From: [Bacteroides] pectinophilus
GTDB taxonomy: Bacteria > Bacillota > Clostridia > Lachnospirales > Lachnospiraceae
Assembly: GCA_025146925.1 (NCBI GenBank)
Contig: CP102260.1
Span: 2,345,389 to 2,409,388 of the forward strand
Length of the DNA stretch: 64,000 nucleotides
Direction of reading: 5' to 3'
In this document: positions 19,850 to 27,835 of the stretch, one piece after another
How positions within the stretch are numbered: position 1 is the stretch's first letter
How the letters are laid out: the number at the start of each line of letters is the position of its first letter
Translations under genes and position numbers: made by a program
The notes under the pieces: model-generated
Databases searched by the model: none
What the model saw: the letters and a program-made list of their open reading frames with translations, nothing else
Told to the model about the DNA's origin: nothing

Positions 19850-19867
19850 TAAAATTCTGATAAGCCG

Positions 19868-20053
19868 TTACAGACAAGCATCTGCAGCAACTTCAAAAGG
19901 ATTTCTTTTATTTCTTGCAATCTCTTCCAAATACATTACTATCGCTGTCTCCATGCCAATTCCAATTTCATCCAAAATGCTCTGTACTTCGTTCAAAAGT
20001 TCAGAATCCAAAGTTACAGTTATGGTGGTATCATGAGTGTATGAGTCAGGCAT
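19868..20053 (-). CDS. RelB/DinJ-like antitoxin, orphan and short
   Basis: A 61-aa ribbon-helix-helix-type protein. The segment ITVTLDSELLNEVQSILDEIGIGMETAIVMYLEEI followed by NPFEV (given here in two parts of the family core) corresponds to the DNA-binding half of RelB/DinJ antitoxins, which normally run about 85-95 aa. The C-terminal toxin-binding segment is reduced to a few residues. AAAGGAG precedes the ATG, and a palindrome upstream may be its operator. No toxin gene follows. Before the IS inserted, the next gene was the convergent 52-aa ORF, so the absence of a toxin is not caused by the IS. Confidence 0.6.
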   Translation of the reverse strand: MPDSYTHDTTITVTLDSELLNEVQSILDEIGIGMETAIVMYLEEIARNKRNPFEVAADACL

Positions 20054-20078
20054 TGGGGCTCCTTTCTGATGGTATCAG

Positions 20079-20098
20079 GATATTATATTTATAATATC
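20079..20098. promoter_or_regulatory. Palindromic operator candidate for the RelB-like gene
   Basis: A perfect 9-bp inverted repeat (GATATTATA, 2-nt centre, TATAATATC) 26 bp upstream of the antitoxin start, fitting autoregulation by ribbon-helix-helix proteins (inference). Confidence 0.4.
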
Positions 20099-20233
20099 TT
20101 ATTTCACGCTTTCATTTTATATCTATTATATATAGATTACATATACAATGGTATGGCAATTTAAGATTCAAAATTTTTTATTATAATAATCTTCTGTCAA
20201 TCATACCTTAAAGTTTATATTCAATTTTTTGAT

Positions 20234-20263
20234 ATTTATATTTTAATATGTATTTATTAATTC
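20234..20263 (-). repeat. Decayed trailer-end CRISPR repeat
   Basis: It aligns to the repeat over 30 bp with five differences, all C-to-T on the plus strand (positions 6, 10, 11, 14 and 21). It is separated from the next repeat by a 37-bp spacer-sized segment. This fixes the array polarity. Confidence 0.8.
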
Positions 20264-22751
20264 GTAAGCCTCGATAAATACTTGCAAAAAGCCGTAAGCT
20301 ATTTACATCACAACATGTATCTATTAATTCCTTGAAGTTGCACTCCCTGCCGGTCTTGCAATATTATTTACATTCCAACATGTATCTATTAATTCCTGCA
20401 TCTGTACGGTAAGGACTGCTGATTTTAAATCATTTACATTCCAACATGTATCTATTAATTCCTAAAGGGTATAGTCGAGGCTATGCCCTTTTTTTATATT
20501 TACATCCCAACATGTATCTATTAATTCCGCCTCTCCTGTAGGATTGACATCCTTATCATGCAGATTTACATCCCAACATGTATCTATTAATTCGATAAAG
20601 GGTATTAAAGCGTCTATGCAAGAAAATCATTTACATCCCAACATGTATCTATTAATTCACACCAAGAGCGTGTGCTATTGTTGCTGCAACGCTATTTACA
20701 TCCCAACATGTATCTATTAATTCTTGTGAGCATAAGCACAAAAATTACATATCAGCAATTTACATCCCAACATGTATCTATTAATTCTTATTGCGTTGCT
20801 AATGTGGTTACTGATTACAACGACATTTACATCCCAACATGTATCTATTAATTCACATGCTCCGGCACAGTTTAACAAATTATTATCATTATTTACATCC
20901 CAACATGTATCTATTAATTCTAATTACAAAATCAAGAAAGTCGGGTATTGATTAATTTACATCCCAACATGTATCTATTAATTCCCGCTTTCAAGTGCCG
21001 CTTGTGCTATACAGACGGACATTTACATTCCAACATGTATCTATTAATTCTATGTTGAAAAAAGATAATAACAAGTATGTCACATATTTACATTCCAACA
21101 TGTATCTATTAATTCTATGGCTCAAGGTTATTTAACGACATATCTTAAAAAATTTACATTCCAACATGTATCTATTAATTCATATCCTGCCGCTTCAAGT
21201 CTTGACAGTACATATTCATTTACATTCCAACATGTATCTATTAATTCGGCATTCGGATTTTAATAAACAGTACCTATCAATTGATTTACATTCCAACATG
21301 TATCTATTAATTCCCGCTTGGCGTGGTGCTCTTTTTTTCGTATGCACATTTACATTCCAACATGTATCTATTAATTCCAAGTATGAGGTGAACAGATACG
21401 CACTGACAGTGCATTTACATTCCAACATGTATCTATTAATTCCTGCTGCCGCCTGTACCTTTATATCAGCAAGAAAATCATTTACATTCCAACATGTATC
21501 TATTAATTCTCTTATGATGTTGTTAAAGCTGTATGTAAGTTTTTATTTACATTCCAACATGTATCTATTAATTCCCTTATTTTGCTGATTATTATTAAGT
21601 TGATTATTTTCATTTACATTCCAACATGTATCTATTAATTCCAGGAGTAAGCCCTCTCACTAACAGGATATATTAATTTACATTCCAACATGTATCTATT
21701 AATTCCTATGTAATCCGATGCTATACAACGCACGTCTGAATTTACATTCCAACATGTATCTATTAATTCAATCAGCAACACAGGAGAAATCCTATTACTT
21801 GATTATTTACATTCCAACATGTATCTATTAATTCGCATTAGCATTAGTTTCTGAAAGTTCTGCCGCTGATATTTACATTCCAACATGTATCTATTAATTC
21901 ATATACAGATAACAGATGTCTATATACTGTATGGATATTTACATTCCAACATGTATCTATTAATTCTAATCTCTATCCATATCCCTCATATGCTCTGCTT
22001 CATTTACATTCCAACATGTATCTATTAATTCATTTATTCAGAAATAGCTGCGTGCTTTCGTCTGATATTTACATTCCAACATGTATCTATTAATTCTAAT
22101 TCAAGCGCTTCCCTTGCCTGTTCCGCACGTTCATTTACATTCCAACATGTATCTATTAATTCAGAAAAGCAATGAAGGAGGGGGATGAGCTGTTCACATT
22201 TACATTCCAACATGTATCTATTAATTCGATGCTGACAAGATATCCATACTGTCTGAAGAACTATTTACATTCCAACATGTATCTATTAATTCAATGTAAC
22301 TATTAATTACCGCTGTGTATTCATGCTCATTTACATTCCAACATGTATCTATTAATTCACGTGCACCGCTGACTGTAATACGATAGTCAGAAGAAATTTA
22401 CATTCCAACATGTATCTATTAATTCGCTAGTTGTAACAGGTTATAGCGGTCTGCTTGCTTATTTACATTCCAACATGTATCTATTAATTCTATTCATGCG
22501 TGTTGTAACCGTAACGAAGTGGGTAAATTTACATTCCAACATGTATCTATTAATTCTGTTACCGACCTTATTGCGTATATAGAAATAATAATTTACATTC
22601 CAACATGTATCTATTAATTCCGGGAATCGAACCCGCCACGCAAGGCAAAAATGAAGATTTACATTCCAACATGTATCTATTAATTCGTGGAGACAGTAAC
22701 AGACCTGTAGGTGATTACTACATTTACATTCCAACATGTATCTATTAATTC
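20234..22751 (-). CRISPR. Type I-B CRISPR array, 38 repeats plus one decayed terminal repeat
   Basis: The repeats are 30 bp; in the direction of the cas genes they begin GAATTAATAGATACATG and end TTGGAATGTAAAT, with an ATGTAAAT 5'-handle as in clostridial I-B arrays. Thirty-eight good repeats (20301-20330 through 22722-22751) enclose 37 unique spacers of 34-37 bp. One more degenerate repeat lies at 20234-20263. The decayed repeats at the low-coordinate end mark it as the trailer, so transcription runs on the minus strand and the leader should lie beyond 22751. Instead the truncated cas3'' gene ends there, and no leader is present. Repeats 4-11 (20498-20984) share a T-to-C variant at position 9. 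Confidence 0.97.
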
Positions 22752-22768
22752 CCCTGGAATTATCAGCG

Positions 22769-23272
22769 CTAGTCTTCCCTTGTATGATGGTAAAAGATTG
22801 CAGTAATTACTGCCTTAAAATCTTCTATATCAACATCATATCCGGCCATATCCTCTTTAAATCTGTCAAACGTAATTGAAAGAGCACTCAGATAACCATG
22901 CGGAATCTCTTCTACAGATATTCTGTCAACCTCGTCATTTACCTTAGATTGGAAAACCTCATTCAGCTTTCCTATATCATGAAGTCCGCAAGCCTCAAGA
23001 ACCAGCTTCTTTTCCTTATCTGTAAAATATCCGCCATATATTTCAAAGAATCTGCCGGCGCAGGCAACAATATCATCCAGATGCTGTCTGAGCGTGACAT
23101 GTACATCTTTTTTGTCATTGTTCAAATCTTTTATTGCCTTATGTACTTCATGTTTTTCACTTTCTGTAAGAAGCTCCGGCATGTTTTCCACAATCTTTTG
23201 CATATACGCAGCACTTTTAGCTCTTTTTTCTTCCTGTAACTTTAACACTGCTGACTTTGCATAATACTCCAC
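22769..23272 (-). pseudogene. cas3: Truncated Cas3'' HD nuclease domain
   Basis: A 167-aa N-terminal piece of Cas3. HD-nuclease residues are visible: HLDD, GLHDIGK, PHGYLSA and, as its last residues, YHHTRED. A complete type I-B Cas3 continues through the rest of the HD domain and a helicase of about 500 aa. Here the frame stops immediately after YHHTRED, and the first array repeat begins 17 bp later. The start codon is GTG, preceded by GAGGGG. It follows cas5 by 75 bp. With no helicase and an incomplete HD domain, target degradation is not expected from this gene alone. A standalone Cas3'' is the alternative, but those are longer. Confidence 0.85.
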
Positions 23273-23306
23273 TATAAGCCCCTCTCATTACTAATTATTG
23301 TCCCTG

Positions 23307-23336
23307 ATTATTGTTCCAATATGTAACTATTATATT
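23307..23336 (-). repeat. Solitary degenerate CRISPR repeat inside the cas operon
   Basis: Between cas5 and the cas3'' fragment, 21 of 30 positions match the array repeat in the crRNA orientation. The core TAATAG-TACAT-TTGGAA is almost fully kept, while the 3' handle is changed. It could be a remnant or a Cas6 contact site in the cas mRNA (inference). Confidence 0.6.
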
Positions 23337-23347
23337 TATTATATTAT

Positions 23348-24073
23348 TTATGCGAACACTACCGCATCCTGATATTCCGTATCATCAACATAGGCTGTAT
23401 CAAGCACATTGCCTGCCGGATAATAGTACGCTCTCACCCGTCCGCCTTCACTCTCAGGCTTCCATCTTCTCAAGCCCTGTTTTGTTATTTCGTATTCTTT
23501 ATTCAATGTATAAACCGTTGCATTAATATTCTCATAGCCCTGTTTTCTCATATAAGATACAGGTACGTATATATTATGCTTCGTTTCTACATCGTTTTCT
23601 TCGCAAAGACTGACTATATCAACGCTTCTGATATCTATAATATCCTCATATCTGCCAAGTGAAAGATACATTAACGGATTACTCAGACCATTGTAAATAA
23701 CGTCCATGTCCTCTTCTCTTTCAGGTAATATATGAATAATCATATTGTTCTCACAGACAAGCTCCGCATTGGCAACACCTTTATATATTCCGTAATTTTC
23801 TCCATCCTTAAGACATATCTGATGTCTGCCCTCTTCATACTTTGCTCCTGCCGAAAACGAATACCGCGTGTATACTTCAGAAATTGTGCCTCTGTTAGTC
23901 CCCTGTATACTGAGCTTCATTCTATGCAGTTCTTTAAAGCCGCATGCAGCATGTATCATTCCGCTCACCGTAGAATATGGCGGAAGCGGATATGTCTCTT
24001 TAATGATAAAGCTGCTCGGTTTTCTGTAGTTCGCAAGATTCTGATAACACTGAAGTCTAATTGCTTTCACCAT
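23348..24073 (-). CDS. cas5: Type I-B CRISPR-associated protein Cas5
   Basis: A 241-aa Cascade subunit that holds the crRNA 5' handle. The RAMP-like N terminus is clear: MVKAIRLQCYQNLANYRK followed by TYPLPPYSTVSGMIHAACG, the latter being the hallmark of the Cas5t/Cas5b group. The start overlaps the end of cas7 by 17 bp, which implies translational coupling. It appears complete. Confidence 0.92.
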   Translation of the reverse strand: MVKAIRLQCYQNLANYRKPSSFIIKETYPLPPYSTVSGMIHAACGFKELHRMKLSIQGTNRGTISEVYTRYSFSAGAKYEEGRHQICLKDGENYGIYKGVANAELVCENNMIIHILPEREEDMDVIYNGLSNPLMYLSLGRYEDIIDIRSVDIVSLCEENDVETKHNIYVPVSYMRKQGYENINATVYTLNKEYEITKQGLRRWKPESEGGRVRAYYYPAGNVLDTAYVDDTEYQDAVVFA

Positions 24074-24935
24074 AATATGTATCCACTTTCTCCTTGAGCT
24101 GTCTGAACGCCTCTGCTACTGTTACTGCTCCAAGCTTGTCCTTGATTTCCTTATCATTATCAAATATCTCTGAAATGACACCGGCTACTGTTGAACTCTT
24201 AATATCTTCATCTGCATCCATTATCTCCAACAGTGTTGCAACATTTATATTATTTTTAGATATGCTTACACGATTTTCAAAAAATGGATTCTTCCTTGAA
24301 TAATTACCGCCAATCACAAATAATGGTGCAAGATTCTCCCTTCTTCCCTTTATATCACGATAAAGGTATTGAACTGCATCAAGCAGACCATTCACCCTCT
24401 TTGCCTTCTCTGCCTGCGATATCTCAATATCTCCGTCAACACCTACTCTGTCCAGGTCTATTGATATTGTATATGTATAAAGTGAACGGTGAATCTCACT
24501 CTGTGCTATTGCATTACCAAAATTCTGACGTTTTGCCAGCCCCATATTAGTAAGGAATTCAAGCTCCCCCTGATACGGTTCAAGCGATATTGCATTGCTG
24601 AGTCTGGCCACAGCACTTCTTGTAGATGCGCCACCTTTGCCGGAATCATCCTTAGATGTTGTCTTCATATAGCCAAACAGATCTATCTCAGGATAATCCT
24701 CAATCGTTGCTGATGGAGCAAACTGTACAACGCCGCTCTTTTCATCAACAGGTGTATTATCCCACTCTAACTGCTGCATTAAGTTATATCTCATTGCCTG
24801 CCTTGATATATATGAATACTGCTGGTGGTCACCTCTCGTCATCTTCTTAAGTGTTGTTACATTACCAAATCCCTCTCCATAGTTGGCTCCCTCTGCAAGG
24901 AATACCATTGTTACGGTTAAACCATTTTTTCTCAT
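24057..24935 (-). CDS. cas7: Type I-B CRISPR-associated protein Cas7 (Cst2/DevR family)
   Basis: A 292-aa backbone subunit that polymerises along the crRNA spacer. Family features: an N-terminal VTMVFLAEGANYGEGFGN, RGDHQQYSYISRQAMRYNL, and SIDLDRVGVDGDIEIS in the middle. The ATG abuts the cas8 stop (TAGATG), the usual tight order in I-B operons. It appears complete, so a crRNA-loaded surveillance complex could still assemble. Confidence 0.93.
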   Translation of the reverse strand: MRKNGLTVTMVFLAEGANYGEGFGNVTTLKKMTRGDHQQYSYISRQAMRYNLMQQLEWDNTPVDEKSGVVQFAPSATIEDYPEIDLFGYMKTTSKDDSGKGGASTRSAVARLSNAISLEPYQGELEFLTNMGLAKRQNFGNAIAQSEIHRSLYTYTISIDLDRVGVDGDIEISQAEKAKRVNGLLDAVQYLYRDIKGRRENLAPLFVIGGNYSRKNPFFENRVSISKNNINVATLLEIMDADEDIKSSTVAGVISEIFDNDKEIKDKLGAVTVAEAFRQLKEKVDTYYGESN

Positions 24936-26720
24936 CTATGCTTCCTCCTTATTCTCTTCCTTATTATCATTATTCTTTTTATTCATGTTACAGCCCTTAA
25001 GTCCCAGAACAAACGCATATCCATATTCCTCAAATGCATCCTGACTATTGATAATTCTCACAAAACCACTTGGAATCATAAGCCTGCCCGCCTGCTCAGC
25101 ATTACTTGAAACCTTACATGTGCTGTAAAGTCTCATTACAATATCAAGAAAGCGTCCTGCGTTCTTTGTTGAAAGCGCATTCATAAGCTGATACAGTGTA
25201 CCCCTGAGACATTCGTCATCCTTCGCACCTTTTTCTGCCAGCAACGCTGCTCTCAATGCAAAGCCGCTGTTCATCACTGCTACCCTGTTCATCTCCACAT
25301 TACCTCCATTTTCCTTATTGCCTGTCACAATATTACTCCACAGCATCACCATATATACCCAGAATGCGCTTGATATACATCCCGGATTATCAAATGTAGT
25401 TTTAAGTATCTTATCAAGAAGTGCTGTCTGGCTTTTGTACTTAATAACATTCATAATCACACTCTCATGTATATTAATATATTCCGCACCTATCTTCACA
25501 TACGGATGTCTGCCAAAATACTCCAATGCCGACTGTACTCTTTTCTCTCTGAAAATCCTAAGCGCATCAGTACTTATAACCGCAAAGTTATATTTGTCAT
25601 CTGCCTGTGTTCCCCTGATTATAACCTGCACGCCTGATAATTCTTTGAGTTTACAGTCAAGCAGACGTTTGAGCATACGTGCAAACCATTGTGTATATCT
25701 CTCGTCCTCACTCTTATCTGATTCCGTCTCGTTCCGTCTCTCCTTATCGTTAGCGGTAAGCAGCCCTTTTATTGAATCGTTAGTATTTATAAATGCAAAT
25801 CTGTTTCCCAGCAAAGTAAATCCAAGCGGACTCAGCGCATATACAAATGCACATGCCGGGCAGAGGAACGCATCAACTTTGCAATTCCAGAATGCTGATT
25901 TTTTTCTTGCAAGGTCATCAGCCATATCTTTCATAAATGCTATTGACACTTTTTCTTTGTTCCCCATAGGTCTTGCACAGTCAATGCACATATCCTTATC
26001 CTTGTCATGTGATGCTGCGATATACTCCTTAAACGGCTTTACAAAATCCTGATCAAAGAGTTCCCTCATATCTTTCTTTGCGTTGGCCCTTAACAGAAAG
26101 CACTTTCCATCCCAAAAGCGGTTTATATAATTATAAACAACGCTCTTCATTACAAATGTTTCCCTGCATATTGGCTGATTAAGAAATGTTCTAAGTTCTT
26201 CCAGCCTTTCTTTAAGCTCTCCTTCTTCCATTCTTGAGTTAAGCTTGTTATTCTGAAGTATAATATAGGTCTCTGCACTGTCAACCCTGTCTCTTATGTT
26301 GTCAAAACCTGATTTGTAACTGTTTGAAAGCAGTTTATCGTTAATATACTTAAGGTTATCTCTGTCATTTGAATCTGCTTTCCATTCTCCGGCAATGATT
26401 TTATGCAGAATAGCTTCAATTCTGTCTAAAACACCTCTGTACACGGTTGAGCTCTCATAATATTCCACACATGCACCAAAAAACAGTCCTGTCCAATCCG
26501 CCTGCATTGCGTAGTCTACATCCAGCCACAACCCGTATTCATATTCCGCAATATCTTCTAACACAGTCCCCTGTTCTTTAATGCCATAGTCTATGTTCTC
26601 CCTCGCACCGGACATCTTAAGCATATATTCCATTCCTGAAATACCTGCATTCTTAAGAAAATCTCCCGGAGTTATAAGATATTTACCCAATACACTCCCT
26701 CCTTTCAAAACTGAATCCAA
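24936..26720 (-). CDS. cas8b: Type I-B large subunit Cas8b (Cst1, CXXC-CXXC type)
   Basis: A 594-aa Cascade large subunit, expected to recognise the PAM. It has the paired zinc-binding motif of the Cst1 family: CIDC (C245, C248) and CPAC (C287, C290), followed by ALSPLGFTLLGNRFAFIN. This places the system in the Tneap-like branch of I-B. It lies 3 bp downstream of cas6. The length is normal and no frameshift is visible. Confidence 0.9.
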   Translation of the reverse strand: MDSVLKGGSVLGKYLITPGDFLKNAGISGMEYMLKMSGARENIDYGIKEQGTVLEDIAEYEYGLWLDVDYAMQADWTGLFFGACVEYYESSTVYRGVLDRIEAILHKIIAGEWKADSNDRDNLKYINDKLLSNSYKSGFDNIRDRVDSAETYIILQNNKLNSRMEEGELKERLEELRTFLNQPICRETFVMKSVVYNYINRFWDGKCFLLRANAKKDMRELFDQDFVKPFKEYIAASHDKDKDMCIDCARPMGNKEKVSIAFMKDMADDLARKKSAFWNCKVDAFLCPACAFVYALSPLGFTLLGNRFAFINTNDSIKGLLTANDKERRNETESDKSEDERYTQWFARMLKRLLDCKLKELSGVQVIIRGTQADDKYNFAVISTDALRIFREKRVQSALEYFGRHPYVKIGAEYINIHESVIMNVIKYKSQTALLDKILKTTFDNPGCISSAFWVYMVMLWSNIVTGNKENGGNVEMNRVAVMNSGFALRAALLAEKGAKDDECLRGTLYQLMNALSTKNAGRFLDIVMRLYSTCKVSSNAEQAGRLMIPSGFVRIINSQDAFEEYGYAFVLGLKGCNMNKKNNDNKEENKEEA

Positions 26721-26723
26721 ATA

Positions 26724-27446
26724 CTACATTATAATTTCCCACTTGCCATGCCCCTCGCTTCGTCTGACGCCGGAACCTGCCTGATACATAACATTCAGCA
26801 ATTCAGGGCATCCACATATTTTGTAAATTCCAATGTTACCGTCAACCTTTCTTCCGAAGCAGTTAGTAACAACTTTCCTGCCTTTGATTGGAATAACCTG
26901 AAAGCCTTCCGTGGAAATATTGATATTCAGTTTATCTAAAAATGTCTGGGCATTCTCTCTCAATACATCCGAAAATTCCGTATTGTCATATGTGTAATAT
27001 GTATCCTTATTATCCTCTGCATTATGTCTCCTCGCAATCAGCGGACTCTGCATTCTTACAACAATCTCACTGTCCTCTATCTCCTTGCGGTTCTGTGTAC
27101 GGATTGACACAAGCTTCATGGAATTATTATTCATCGGATACGTTTTGAACCTGAACAGATTAAATGCATTAAACCAATGCACCATCTGCCCCATATCTGC
27201 ATCTGAAAAAAACATTCTGAATCTATTCTCGGATAATTCTACTGTTTCTTTCATAAATCTTGCCCCCGGCAGATACATGCTGTAAGTATATGTCTTTATA
27301 ACCGACTTACTCTTATCATACAGCCTTTCAAACATATCCTCTGAATAATTCCTGCTCGCTCCTTTAAGGAAGCTGACCATAAGTCTGTCAAATTCCAATG
27401 GCATCTGCGGTTTTTCAAGTTGAAACTCAAGGATAAATTGAAGCAT
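26724..27446 (-). CDS. cas6: CRISPR RNA endoribonuclease Cas6
   Basis: A 240-aa RAMP endonuclease that cuts the array transcript and leaves the 8-nt 5' handle. The C-terminal glycine-rich loop GSGVRRSEGHGKWEII is the family signature. AAAGGAGG precedes the ATG. It is the first gene of the cas operon, behind a near-consensus promoter. It should also process the divergent mini-CRISPR unit upstream (27636-27717), because the first pseudo-repeat keeps the central stem with wobble pairs (inference). Confidence 0.92.
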   Translation of the reverse strand: MLQFILEFQLEKPQMPLEFDRLMVSFLKGASRNYSEDMFERLYDKSKSVIKTYTYSMYLPGARFMKETVELSENRFRMFFSDADMGQMVHWFNAFNLFRFKTYPMNNNSMKLVSIRTQNRKEIEDSEIVVRMQSPLIARRHNAEDNKDTYYTYDNTEFSDVLRENAQTFLDKLNINISTEGFQVIPIKGRKVVTNCFGRKVDGNIGIYKICGCPELLNVMYQAGSGVRRSEGHGKWEIIM

Positions 27447-27539
27447 CTATCAGCACCTCCTTTCTTAATTACTTTGCAGGAGCCCATTAAAATATATGTC
27501 ATTATGGCATATACTTATTTTTGACTTCCTGCTAATGTG

Positions 27540-27568
27540 ATATTAACGCAAGCGTTTAGATATGTCAA
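27540..27568 (-). promoter_or_regulatory. Promoter of the cas operon
   Basis: On the minus strand TTGACA (27563-27568), 17 bp, TAATAT (27540-27545), 94 bp upstream of cas6. It is the only strong promoter seen before the cas genes. The array has no leader of its own, so the array may depend on it too. Confidence 0.85.
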
Positions 27569-27587
27569 TATAAAATCATCAATTAGG
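27563..27587 (-). promoter_or_regulatory. Predicted Cascade target site (PAM plus protospacer) overlapping the cas -35 box
   Basis: On the minus strand, CCT (27585-27587) is followed by AATTGATGATTTTATA, which matches the first 16 nt of the divergent pseudo-spacer except at position 6. The remaining 6 nt cover the TTGACA and match at only one position. Cascade bound here would block RNA polymerase (inference from CreR-type systems). Confidence 0.75.
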
Positions 27588-27635
27588 TAAAATTTTTTCC
27601 TCTTGTTTTTTTTAAAATTATATTTTAAACTCTTT

Positions 27636-27717
27636 AAGTAATTAGCTGCATATTGGGATGTAAAGAATTGCTGATTTTATAAAGCACTAAATAATAGCTA
27701 CATTTTGGATTTTATCA
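27636..27717 (+). ncRNA. CreR-like mini-CRISPR guide RNA
   Basis: Two degenerate repeats in the crRNA orientation, divergent from cas6: pseudo-repeat 1 at 27636-27665 (22/30 matches, handle GATGTAAAG) and pseudo-repeat 2 at 27688-27717 (22/30), around a 22-nt pseudo-spacer (27666-27687). The spacer starts AATTGCTGATTTTATA and matches the cas promoter next to a CCT PAM with 15/16 identity. The single mismatch is at position 6, which type I complexes tolerate. Pseudo-repeat 1 keeps a TGCAT/ATGTA stem. A TATATT -10-like box lies at 27619-27624. CreA of a CreTA toxin-antitoxin unit is the alternative, but no toxin gene is seen and the target is the cas promoter. Confidence 0.78.
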
Positions 27718-27760
27718 CAACCACATGTCCCATATTCAGTACACCAATATTAGATTTCAA

Positions 27761-27812
27761 AAAAATATCACCAACATCCCAATTATTCAATCAGGATGCT
27801 GGTGATATTTTT
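27761..27812. terminator. Bidirectional terminator between the guide RNA and the kinase-like gene
   Basis: A 19-bp near-perfect stem (27761-27779 with 27794-27812, one mismatch) with A- and T-rich flanks on both sides. It would end the plus-strand guide RNA and the minus-strand transcript of the cytidylate-kinase-like gene. From 27718 to 27760 nothing else is recognisable. Confidence 0.8.
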
Positions 27813-27835
27813 GCATATCCGGCAGTGAGTTTCTC

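Noticed and set aside
21166-21588. Long plus- and minus-strand ORFs within the array (also 21216-21428 and 22459-22737)
   Set aside because: They are translations of the CRISPR repeats; the proteins repeat the same short motif at repeat spacing.
27636-27717. CreTA toxin-antitoxin RNA pair instead of CreR
   Set aside because: No small toxin ORF with a ribosome-binding site was found between cas6 and 27836, and the pseudo-spacer matches the cas promoter itself rather than another promoter.
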